Assembly: GCF_001591365.1 (NCBI RefSeq)
Contig: NZ_BCUT01000001.1
Span: 62,001 to 126,000 of the forward strand
From: Variovorax paradoxus NBRC 15149
Lineage (GTDB): Bacteria > Pseudomonadota > Gammaproteobacteria > Burkholderiales > Burkholderiaceae_C
Direction of reading: 5' to 3'
DNA: 64,000 nucleotides
Position numbers and translations under genes: made by a program. Below, piece after piece: positions 54,684-64,000 of this stretch (positions within the stretch are counted from its first letter, which is position 1; each line of letters starts with the position of its first letter). The notes beneath the pieces are model-generated. The model made no database searches and was not told the origin of the DNA. It saw only the letters and a list, made by a program, of their open reading frames with translations.

Positions 54684-54702
54684 TAGTCCCAAATTGGGAC
54701 TA
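54684..54702. promoter_or_regulatory. Operator palindrome of the higBA locus
   Basis: TAGTCCCAA-A-TTGGGACTA is a perfect 9-bp inverted repeat around one base, 12 bp before the higB ATG. It is the expected binding site of HigA for autorepression. Confidence 0.75.
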
Positions 54703-54809
54703 TCGCAAGTCGCCCCTCCCAGAGTCCGACGCTTGTAGGGTGATCCGCACGAATCTCGTCAACGCAGGCTGAACACAAGCCGCCGCGGTTGGGCCATGAT
54801 GTTCCCATC

Positions 54810-55043
54810 GTGCCAGCTACACCCATTGAGTACCTGCTCGAACTCGAACATGCCAGGTTCCCGGTTCATGTCCGGGATCCGGAGTTGATCCAGGCCATCG
54901 CGACGCTCAAGGCGCTGGGCTGCGTCGAAGCCGACATCACCCCGCCGCTCGATCTTCGCAGTTCGTTCAGGAACTACGAATCCGCGGTGGTCGTGAAGAT
55001 CACTTCGGAAGGAATCACGGAACTCGCACTGGCGTACGGGTGA
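54810..55043 (+). CDS. Small hypothetical protein, 77 aa
   Basis: A short frame with a GTG start at 54810; a TTG at 54789 is an alternative and neither has a clear ribosome binding site. The product (PATPIEYLLELEHARFPVHV, then IQAIATLKALGCVEADITPP) looks like a folded winged or alpha-beta domain and ends ITSEGITELALAYG. Similar small proteins occur as lone genes in betaproteobacteria. The 226 bp that follow, up to 55269, hold nothing I can identify. Confidence 0.5.
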   Translation: MPATPIEYLLELEHARFPVHVRDPELIQAIATLKALGCVEADITPPLDLRSSFRNYESAVVVKITSEGITELALAYG

Positions 55044-55269
55044 CCGCCCCCTTCACCCCCTTCACTCGCTTCAGGTTCTTCCGGTCTGGGACGAGCGGCT
55101 CATCCCTTCCTTCGAATTCGTCTGCTCGCCGGCGGATCCCTCGCGCGGAGCGGGCCACCGTCTAGTGCAGATTCAGAAATGTCAAAAAGAGGGTATTTCC
55201 CAAACCACAAATCGGTCGCCGAACGGTAACGACGCGTACATTAGCGCCAACGTACTATTGCCTCGCGCC

Positions 55270-55479
55270 ATGCACTTGAAACCTCTACTCATCACCGCGC
55301 TCCTGCTCGTTGCGGGCGGCCTGTTCTGGTGGTGGGCCTCCGGCGGCGGATTCATTGCCGTGATCGTTGCCATTGGCCTGGGTGCCGTGCTCTTCCTGGT
55401 CCTTCGAGGAAACCGGTCCATCAAGGACGAACTCGATGCGCAGGCTCCCGACAAGGATCGGGGCGACAAGGAATCCTGA
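55270..55479 (+). CDS. Small membrane protein, 69 aa
   Basis: Two hydrophobic helices (LLITALLLVAGGLFWWWA and FIAVIVAIGLGAVLFLVL) are followed by a charged tail (NRSIKDELDAQAPDKDRGDK). It is probably an inner-membrane protein with a cytoplasmic C-terminus. The ATG at 55270 is preferred because the 35 upstream codons are hydrophilic and not protein-like. Function is unknown. It converges on the next gene with a 15-bp gap. Confidence 0.6.
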   Translation: MHLKPLLITALLLVAGGLFWWWASGGGFIAVIVAIGLGAVLFLVLRGNRSIKDELDAQAPDKDRGDKES

Positions 55480-55494
55480 ACCGGGGCGCCGGCC

Positions 55495-55797
55495 TCAGCG
55501 CAGCGCAAACGCCAGCGTCACCGCGCCCAGGGCCAGCAGCGCGAGGCCCGCGATGAAGACCATCTCGCCCCAGGCCTCCAGCCGTACGCCCGAGCTGCGC
55601 GAGCGCATCGAGATGAAAGACAGCAGCGCGCTGGCCAGGAAGACCAGCGCGTCGATGGCCAGCAGGCGGTCGATCAGGAGCCGCAGGTCGTCGCGCGGGC
55701 CCAGGTGGCCGATCGACATCACGGTCATGCACACGCCGATCATGGTGGCCGACGTGGGCAGGATGTGCGCCGAAAGGCCACCCGCGGATGAAGCCAT
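55495..55797 (-). CDS. Small integral membrane protein, 100 aa
   Basis: Three predicted membrane helices: ATMIGVCMTVMSIGHLG, LLAIDALVFLASALLSFI and MVFIAGLALLALGAVTLAF. A charged loop RDDLRLLIDR lies between the first two. The ATG at 55797 is 23 bp after the stop of the Do-family protease, with AGGAC upstream, so it probably belongs to the same operon. Function is unknown. Confidence 0.7.
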   Translation of the reverse strand: MASSAGGLSAHILPTSATMIGVCMTVMSIGHLGPRDDLRLLIDRLLAIDALVFLASALLSFISMRSRSSGVRLEAWGEMVFIAGLALLALGAVTLAFALR

Positions 55798-55820
55798 CTT
55801 TTTTTGTCCTGGCGCGGGCT

Positions 55821-57296
55821 TCACCCGATCCGCACCGGCACGAAGATCTTGTCTTCGCCGCGCTGGATCAAGAGCGCGACCGACTTGTCGGCCTTGGCCA
55901 CCACCTCGCGCACCTGCTCCAGGCTCTTGGCGGGCGTGCCGTTGATGGCCAGCAGCACGTCGCCCGCCTGCACGCCGGCCATGGCGGACGGGCCCGCCAC
56001 ATCCTCGACGAGCAGCCCGTTCTCGATGGCGGCTTCGCGCTTTTCCTGCGGCTGCAGCGGCCGCAATGCAAGGCCGAGCTTGCCCTGCCCCGCCGCGCTC
56101 TCGTTCTTGGCGACCTGCGCGGGCTTGTCGCTCGCATCGCCGAGCTTGGCCGAAAGCTCCTGCCGCTCGCCCTGGCGCCAGACTTCGAGCGTGACCTTCT
56201 TGCCCGGCGTCTGCTGCCCGATGACCGCAGGCAGGTCGCCCGACGAGACGATGGGCTGGCCGTCCACCTTGCGGATCACGTCGCCCGCCTTCAGGCCGGC
56301 CTTGTCGCCGGGGCCGCCCTTCTCGATGTTGGAGACCAGCGCGCCCTCGGGCTTGTCCAGCTTGAAGGAGTCGGCAAAGGCCTGGTTCACTTCCTGCACC
56401 GCCACGCCAAGGCGCGCATGCGTGGCCTTGCCGGTCGCGACGATCTGGTCCTTCACCTGCACCGCCACGTCGATCGGAATGGCGAACGACACGCCCTGGT
56501 AGCCGCCGCTGCGGCTGTAGATCTGCGAATTGATGCCGACCACTTCGCCGCGCGTGTTGAGCAGCGGGCCGCCGGAGTTGCCGGGGTTCACCGCGACGTC
56601 GGTCTGGATGAACGGCACGTAGCTGTCATCGGGCAGCGAGCGGCCCTTGGCGCTCACGACGCCGGCCGTCACCGTGCTCTCGAAGCCGAAGGGCGAGCCG
56701 ATGGCCAGCACCCATTCGCCGACCTTCAGGTCCTTGGTGTTGCCGAGCGCGAGCGTGGGCAGGTTCTTGGCATCGATCTTGAGCACCGCGATGTCGGTCT
56801 TGGCGTCGGCGCCGAGCACCTTGGCGCGGTATTCGCGCCGGTCGGTCAGCTTGACGGTGACCTCCTTGGCGTCTTTCACGACGTGCGCGTTGGTCATGAT
56901 GATGCCGTCGGGGCTCACGATGAAGCCCGAGCCCTGCGCGCGCACCGGCACTTCGCGCTGCTGGGCGCGCGGGCCGATCTGGCCTTGGAAGCGGCGGAAG
57001 AACTGGAACATCGGATCGTCCGGATCGATGCCCTGGATCTCGGCCGCGGCCTGGTCCTCGGACGCCTTGGCGGTGCCCGTCACGCTGATGTTGACCACCG
57101 CGGGACCGTCGCGCGAAGTGATGGTGGAGAAGTCGGGCAGCGTCACCATGGCCGCGGGCGCCACGCTCGTGGCGTTGGTGGTCGGCGCATTCACGGCGCG
57201 GGCACTGGTGTATGCGCCGGCACCGACGGCGCCGATCACCCCGGCGGTCGCCAAGGCAAGCACCAGGGCATGGGGGGAAGTCAGTCGGGTGTTCAT
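55821..57296 (-). CDS. Do-family (DegP/HtrA) periplasmic serine protease
   Basis: Periplasmic protease/chaperone for misfolded envelope proteins, 491 aa from the ATG at 57296 (AAGGAAAG upstream). An N-terminal signal or anchor segment (LALATAGVIGAVGAGAYT) is followed by the trypsin-like domain with His in IIMTNAHVVKDA, Asp in KTDIAVLKI and Ser in NPGNSGGPLL. Two PDZ domains follow (RLGVAVQEV and LGLALRPL regions). The segment before the first strand is Gln-rich (QREVPVRAQGSGF). A PmrA-like direct repeat lies 63 bp upstream, and a two-component system is encoded next to it, suggesting control by envelope stress. Confidence 0.94.
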   Translation of the reverse strand: MNTRLTSPHALVLALATAGVIGAVGAGAYTSARAVNAPTTNATSVAPAAMVTLPDFSTITSRDGPAVVNISVTGTAKASEDQAAAEIQGIDPDDPMFQFFRRFQGQIGPRAQQREVPVRAQGSGFIVSPDGIIMTNAHVVKDAKEVTVKLTDRREYRAKVLGADAKTDIAVLKIDAKNLPTLALGNTKDLKVGEWVLAIGSPFGFESTVTAGVVSAKGRSLPDDSYVPFIQTDVAVNPGNSGGPLLNTRGEVVGINSQIYSRSGGYQGVSFAIPIDVAVQVKDQIVATGKATHARLGVAVQEVNQAFADSFKLDKPEGALVSNIEKGGPGDKAGLKAGDVIRKVDGQPIVSSGDLPAVIGQQTPGKKVTLEVWRQGERQELSAKLGDASDKPAQVAKNESAAGQGKLGLALRPLQPQEKREAAIENGLLVEDVAGPSAMAGVQAGDVLLAINGTPAKSLEQVREVVAKADKSVALLIQRGEDKIFVPVRIG

Positions 57297-57358
57297 TTCT
57301 AGCTTTCCTTTCAATGCGTCTGCACGCAAACACGATGAAAGGAATGTCGGCCCGTTGG

Positions 57359-57375
57359 CTTAAGCGCGGCTTAAA
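57359..57375. promoter_or_regulatory. PmrA/QseB-like box upstream of the protease gene
   Basis: CTTAAG-CGCGG-CTTAAA is a direct repeat with a 5-base spacer (period 11). This is the architecture known for PmrA/QseB-type OmpR-family regulators. It lies in the 98-bp gap between the sensor-kinase stop and the protease ATG. Confidence 0.6.
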
Positions 57376-57394
57376 CAACGAACCGCGCGGCGAT

Positions 57395-58723
57395 TCAGGC
57401 CTTGGCGGCAAATCGCACCAGCACCTGCAGCCCGCCCAGCGTCGGCGAGGCCGCAAGCGCCACCGTGGCGCCATGCATCTGGGCGATCGACTTCACGATG
57501 GCCAGGCCGAGCCCGCTGCCCGGCGCCTGCGGCTCGCCCGAGCGGTAGAAGCGGTCGAGCACGCGTTCGCGCTCTTCTTCCGGCAGGCCGGGGCCGCTGT
57601 CGTCCACGCTCAGCTCCACCGCCGTGCCCAGGCTTGCAATGCCGACGTCGACCCGCCCCTCTTCGGGCGTGTACTTGACGGCGTTGTCGATCAGGTTGCG
57701 CAGCAGCATCCGCAGCGCCTCGGGCTGGCCGTTCACCACGGCCGGGTCGGCATGCGAGATGCCGATGTCGATGCGCCGGGCCTGCGCCGCCGCGACCGCG
57801 TCCGAGATGGCCAGGCGCGCCACTTCGCCCAGGTCGACCGGTTCGGACTTTGCCCCCGCCGCCATGCTGGCTTCATGCCGGGCCAGCGCAAGCATCTGCT
57901 CGACCAGGCGCGTCGCGCGGTCGATGCCCGCGACCAGCCGGCTCACGGCCAGCTCGCGCGACGCGGCATCGGAGGCGCGCTGCAGGCCCTGCACCTGCAG
58001 CTTCAGCGCGGCCAGCGGCGAGCGCAGTTCGTGCGCCGCATCGGCGACGAAGTGCTTCTGCGCGTCGAAGGCATGCCGCACCCGGTCGAACAGCAGGTTG
58101 AGCTCCTGCACCAGCGGGCGCACCTCGTCGGGCAGGTTCTCCTCGCTCACGGGGGAAAGATCGTCGGCCTGCCGCGAGGCGACCTGCCCACGCACGCGCG
58201 ACACCGGCGCGAGCGATCGGCTCACCACCCACCACACCACCAGCATGAGCAGCGGCGCCATCAGCGCCACCGGTGCGATGGTGCGCAGCGCCAGCGCGCC
58301 GGCCATGTTGCGGCGCGCCGCCATGTCTTGCGCCACCTGGATCACGAGCCCGCTGGTCTGCATCGAGAACACTCGGTAGGTGGTGCCGCGCGCGCGCACG
58401 TCGGCAAAGCCCAGCACCGCCAGCTGCGGCAGCGCCGCCTGTTCGGCCGATTCGAAGATGCGCACGCCGTCGGCGGTCCACACCTGCACCACGAAATCGA
58501 AGTTCTGCTCGCCGCTGCCCAGGCCGCCCACGGCCGCGCTCGGCGGCAGGCCGGCGCGCAGCGACAGCGCCATCTGCTGCATGTGGTAGTCGAAGATCTC
58601 GTCGGCCTCCTTCAGCACCGTGCGGTAGGCCACCAGCGCCTGCGCGCCGGCCGCCAGCACGATGGCCGCGAGCAGGAACCACAGCAGGCGCGCGCGCAGC
58701 GATCCGGTCAGCGCGCGGATCAT
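57395..58723 (-). CDS. Two-component sensor histidine kinase (QseC/PmrB-like)
   Basis: Inner-membrane sensor, 442 aa from the ATG overlapping the regulator stop (ATGA). The first membrane helix is LLWFLLAAIVLAAGAQALVA. A periplasmic domain of about 130 residues and a second helix (VALMAPLLMLVVWWVV) follow, then a HAMP region. The HisKA phosphoacceptor is in FVADAAHELRSPLAALK. The ATPase has N box NLIDNAVKYTP, G1 VDDSGPGLP and G2 GSGLGLAIVK. The layout fits the QseC/PmrB family. The ligand is unknown. Confidence 0.93.
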   Translation of the reverse strand: MIRALTGSLRARLLWFLLAAIVLAAGAQALVAYRTVLKEADEIFDYHMQQMALSLRAGLPPSAAVGGLGSGEQNFDFVVQVWTADGVRIFESAEQAALPQLAVLGFADVRARGTTYRVFSMQTSGLVIQVAQDMAARRNMAGALALRTIAPVALMAPLLMLVVWWVVSRSLAPVSRVRGQVASRQADDLSPVSEENLPDEVRPLVQELNLLFDRVRHAFDAQKHFVADAAHELRSPLAALKLQVQGLQRASDAASRELAVSRLVAGIDRATRLVEQMLALARHEASMAAGAKSEPVDLGEVARLAISDAVAAAQARRIDIGISHADPAVVNGQPEALRMLLRNLIDNAVKYTPEEGRVDVGIASLGTAVELSVDDSGPGLPEEERERVLDRFYRSGEPQAPGSGLGLAIVKSIAQMHGATVALAASPTLGGLQVLVRFAAKA

Positions 58724-59379
58724 GCCTTCGGCACCATGTAGCCGACGCCCCGCACATTGCGGATCAGCTCGGCGCCGAGTTTCTTGCGCAGGCCGTGCAC
58801 ATAGACCTCGACCGCATTGCTGCTGATCTCGTCCTTCCAGCTGTAGAGCTTTTCCTCGAGCTGGGCGCGCGACAGCACCATGCCGGGCCGCGCGATCAGC
58901 GGTTCGAGCACGGCCCATTCGCGCGCCGAAAGCACCACCGGCTGACCCTCCACCGCGACCTCGCGCGTGGCCGGGTTGATGCTCACGCCCATGTGCTCGT
59001 ACACCGGCTCGGCGCGCCCCGCGGCGCGGCGCAGCAGGGCGCGGATGCGCGCCAGCAGCTCGTCGAGGTCGTAGGGCTTGAGCACGTAGTCGTCGGCGCC
59101 CGCGTCGAGCCCTTCGATGCGCTGCTGCACCGAATCGCGCGCGGTGGCAATCAGCACCGGCATGCGCTGCTTGCGGGCGCGCAGGCTGCGCAGCACCTCG
59201 AGCCCGTCGCGGCGCGGCACGCCCAGGTCGAGCAGCACGAGGTCGTACTGCTGGGTGCGCAATGCGGATTCGGCCGCCTCGCCGTCCTTCACCCAGTCCA
59301 CCGCGTACTGCTCGGCGCGCAGCAGGTCGAGCACGGCCTCGCCGATCATCACGTCGTCTTCGAGAAGCAGGAGTCGCAT
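58720..59379 (-). CDS. OmpR-family response regulator (PmrA/QseB-like)
   Basis: A 219-aa transcription factor. The receiver domain has acidic residues EDD at 7-9, the phosphoacceptor Asp51 in LVLLDLGVPRRDG and Lys near 101 in VLKPYDLDEL. The winged-helix output domain has EWAVLEPLIARPGMVLSR and ends VEVYVHGLRKKLG then RNVRGVGYMV. It leads the operon with the kinase and probably the Do-family protease. The CTTAA repeats before the protease are a likely target. Confidence 0.94.
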   Translation of the reverse strand: MRLLLLEDDVMIGEAVLDLLRAEQYAVDWVKDGEAAESALRTQQYDLVLLDLGVPRRDGLEVLRSLRARKQRMPVLIATARDSVQQRIEGLDAGADDYVLKPYDLDELLARIRALLRRAAGRAEPVYEHMGVSINPATREVAVEGQPVVLSAREWAVLEPLIARPGMVLSRAQLEEKLYSWKDEISSNAVEVYVHGLRKKLGAELIRNVRGVGYMVPKA

Positions 59380-59433
59380 GGTGTTGTTGTGTCCGTTTCG
59401 GGATTCGAGGCAGCGGCCGCGCGGAAGTTCAGC

Positions 59434-61915
<2,482 letters not shown>

Positions 61916-61980
61916 GGTCGTGCGCCTTCAGGGGCAGGCCGCCGCATCGCAGCACCGGCTTGCGGCAAGGTCTGTGGCTT

Positions 61981-62892
61981 TCAGTCCGATGGGGTCGTAC
62001 ATGGCGATGGCTTTCTGCTCGACGGGTGGATCAGGCGGTCATCATCGAACAGTGCGGCCAGGCGGTCTTGGAAAATCTTGCGGTCGCCCTTGGCGGCCTG
62101 GCGAAAGCCGCGCGGCGATACCCCGGCCGCGCGGTGGAAGGTGCGAACGAAGTTGCTCAGGTCGGCAAAGCCGACGTCGAAGGCCACGTCGGTCACGGGC
62201 CGGTCGTCATCCGCCAGCAGCCGCGCCGCGTGGCGCAGGCGCGAACGGACCAGGTACTGGTGCGGCGTGACGCCGAGCACCTGCGAGAACAGGCGCAGGA
62301 AGTGGAACGAACTCAGTCCCGCTTCGGACGCCGCGGTTTCGAGGCCGATGTCGCCGTGCGAGTTCGCGTCGATCCACATCGCCGCGTCGACCGCACGGCG
62401 CCTGTCGCGTGCCGCAGCGGATGGCGGCGCGGGTTTGCTGCGCCCTTCCACCACCTCGACGAAACGGCTCGCGAACCACATGCCCAGCTCGTCGAGGCCT
62501 GCATCGCTGCGCCCCTCGGCCGCGGCCTGCGCAAGCTCGCCAAGCACCATCAGCTCGGGCAGCGGCGGAAGCCCTGCCGTGCGCCAGGTCCGCCGGTCGC
62601 CGCCGACCAGGTCGACGAAGCCCGGCGACAAATGGAACGCCAGGCATTCGTCGCCGCAGACATGGTGGTCGTGGGTGCAGACGTATTCATCGCCCGGGCA
62701 ACCCACCAGCACGGAGCCGGCCACCAGTTCATAAGCATTGCCGCGCGTGCGGTAGCCGAAGCTGCCCTTGCGCACGTACGAGATCGAATATTCGGCGTGC
62801 ACCTCGGTGAACGGCCGCGCGCCAGGTTGGGCGTCGCAGCGGTAGCTCGACACGCGGATCGCATCGGTCTGCAGTTCGGTGGTGACGAGCAT
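61981..62892 (-). CDS. AraC-family transcriptional regulator
   Basis: A 303-aa regulator. The N-terminal cupin-like sensing part contains [20 protein letters not shown] and a Cys/His-rich segment [20 protein letters not shown]. This segment may bind a metal or react with an inducer, and it is shared by a subset of AraC proteins. The C-terminal double helix-turn-helix is typical ([20 protein letters not shown] and [20 protein letters not shown]). It lies 37 bp downstream of the molybdopterin hydroxylase gene on the same strand. Confidence 0.92.
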   Translation of the reverse strand: MLVTTELQTDAIRVSSYRCDAQPGARPFTEVHAEYSISYVRKGSFGYRTRGNAYELVAGSVLVGCPGDEYVCTHDHHVCGDECLAFHLSPGFVDLVGGDRRTWRTAGLPPLPELMVLGELAQAAAEGRSDAGLDELGMWFASRFVEVVEGRSKPAPPSAAARDRRRAVDAAMWIDANSHGDIGLETAASEAGLSSFHFLRLFSQVLGVTPHQYLVRSRLRHAARLLADDDRPVTDVAFDVGFADLSNFVRTFHRAAGVSPRGFRQAAKGDRKIFQDRLAALFDDDRLIHPSSRKPSPCTTPSD

Positions 62893-62929
62893 GGTGTGTG
62901 CGCCCTTCGATCACCCGGCCCGAGGATGC

Positions 62930-64000
62930 TCAATCGACGGTGTGCATGGCCTGCCACACGCGCGCCGGGCTCAGCGGCATGTGCAGGCGCGGAGCGCTGG
63001 CCGCAAGGCCGTTGCGCGCGAAGGCGTCGGCCACGGCGTTCACGATGGCGGGCGTGGCGCCGATGGTGCCCAGCTCGCCCACGCCCTTCACGCCCAGCGG
63101 GTTGTTGGCGCACGGCGTCGACTCGTCCATCTCCATGTGGAACATGGCCTGGACGATGTCCGCGCGCGGCGCCGCGTAGTCCATGAGGCTGCCGGTGAGC
63201 GGCTGGCCGGTTTCGTTGTCGTACACCACCTGCTCGTACAGCGCCTGGCCGATGCCTTGCACCGCGCCGCCTTCGAGCTGGCCGCGAACGATCATCGGGT
63301 TGATCACGCGGCCCACGTCATTGACCGAGCTGTAGGCCACCACGCTGATCTCGCCCGTGGGCGGATCGATCTCGATCTCGCAGACGTGGCAGCCGTTGGG
63401 CCAGGTCGGACCGGCCACGGTGCTGGTGGAGTCGACGAATATCTCGCGCTCGGGCTGCTTGCCTGCCAGGGCGAACAGGTCGAGTTCGAGATCGGTGCCG
63501 GCCACCGTGAAGACACCGCGGGTGTAGGTGATGTCGTCGATGGCGGCTTCGAACTCCTGGGCTGCGAGTGCGCGCGCCTTGTCGATGGTGCGTTCGGCGC
63601 CGATGCGGACCGCCGAGCCGCCGGTGAAGAGGGAGCGCGAACCAGCGCTGCCGAAGCCGTCGCCGCGGTCGGTGTCGCCGAGCACGACGCGCACCTTCTC
63701 GATCGGCACGCCGAAGGCATCGACCGCCAGCTGCGCAAGCGAGGTGGCAATGCCCTGCCCCATGGCGTTGACGGCGGAGAACACCTCGATCACGCCATCG
63801 GCCTGCACCGAGACCGTGACGCGCTCCTCGAACACATTGCCGCCGGTCCATTCGAGAAAGGTGGCAATGCCCAGGCCGCGGTGCTTGCCGTTGTTCGCCG
63901 ACTCGGCGGCCCGGGCGTCGAAACCCTGCCAGTCGGCCAGCGCCAGCGCCTGGTCCATCACCGACTCGAACTTGCCGGTGTCGTAGGTCTGCGCCATCGG
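62930..64000 (-). CDS. Molybdopterin-binding large subunit of xanthine dehydrogenase/CO dehydrogenase family (partial)
   Basis: The C-terminal 357 codons of a large subunit cut by the window edge. The frame is open to base 64000, so the ATG near 63997 is probably internal. Family features are NAMGQGIATSLAQLAVDAFG, the VLGDTDRGDGFGSAGSRS segment, VGRVINPMIVRGQLEGGAVQGIGQALYE, and the active-site Glu in GVKGVGELGTIGATPAIVNAV. Such subunits hydroxylate purines, aldehydes or aromatic heterocycles with Mo-MCD. The substrate is unknown. An AraC gene follows on the same strand. Confidence 0.93.
   Translation of the reverse strand, partial: PMAQTYDTGKFESVMDQALALADWQGFDARAAESANNGKHRGLGIATFLEWTGGNVFEERVTVSVQADGVIEVFSAVNAMGQGIATSLAQLAVDAFGVPIEKVRVVLGDTDRGDGFGSAGSRSLFTGGSAVRIGAERTIDKARALAAQEFEAAIDDITYTRGVFTVAGTDLELDLFALAGKQPEREIFVDSTSTVAGPTWPNGCHVCEIEIDPPTGEISVVAYSSVNDVGRVINPMIVRGQLEGGAVQGIGQALYEQVVYDNETGQPLTGSLMDYAAPRADIVQAMFHMEMDESTPCANNPLGVKGVGELGTIGATPAIVNAVADAFARNGLAASAPRLHMPLSPARVWQAMHTVD

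Noticed and set aside
55182..55508. 108-aa minus-strand frame opposite the small membrane protein
   Set aside because: The plus strand encodes two clean hydrophobic helices, and the minus frame is Arg/Ser/Pro-rich shadow sequence.

Overview
The window is high-GC, densely packed chromosomal DNA. Its gene content and protein sequences point to a betaproteobacterium of the family Comamonadaceae, most likely Variovorax or a close relative. This is inferred from family recognition, not from a search. I see no rRNA, CRISPR array, complete insertion sequence or prophage.

Layout. Bases 1-7300 (minus strand) hold a conserved hypothetical gene, tRNA-Leu, tRNA-Cys and tRNA-Gly, then the protein quality-control block lon, clpX, clpP and tig, and another tRNA-Leu. 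Bases 7400-11830 hold a two-gene RND efflux operon with a strong promoter and an overlapping palindromic operator. Bases 11850-19800 hold kup, the squalene operon hpnCDE with two small genes, a HAD hydrolase, hemH and a DUF1993 gene. Bases 19800-29400 (minus) hold a LivKHMGF-type ABC transporter with an extracellular PHB depolymerase and an alpha/beta hydrolase embedded in it. A sigma-54 activator lies upstream, and a -24/-12 promoter directly precedes the binding-protein gene. Bases 29500-36120 hold a TetR/CerR-regulated tripartite RND pump, followed by a 587-bp nested palindromic element.

Bases 36960-43520 hold assimilatory sulfate reduction (cysI, DUF934, cysH, cysD, cysN), a 7Fe ferredoxin and a ferredoxin-NADP reductase. 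Bases 43500-52600 hold a class III aminotransferase and a thiamine region: TPP riboswitch, cytX, thiD on the opposite strand, thiO-thiS-thiG-thiE and a TonB-dependent receptor. Bases 52690-55800 are a small accessory-looking stretch: tRNA-Asn, a LexA-box gene whose product starts with a possible sliding-clamp motif, a higBA toxin-antitoxin pair with a frameshifted toxin, and small membrane proteins. Bases 55800-59400 (minus) hold an OmpR-type two-component system and a Do-family periplasmic protease preceded by a PmrA-like box. Bases 59430-64000 hold an IclR regulator divergent from pobA, an SRPBCC protein, an AraC regulator, and the 3' part of a molybdopterin hydroxylase large subunit that runs off the window.

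The most interesting regions are three. First, the sigma-54-controlled transporter plus PHB depolymerase cluster, a candidate polyhydroxyalkanoate scavenging system. Second, the LexA-box gene. Third, the thiamine cluster ending in a TonB receptor. Start codons were chosen from ribosome binding sites, 4-bp stop/start overlaps and family N-termini. Many genes overlap their neighbour by ATGA, and two use TTG in a TTGA overlap.
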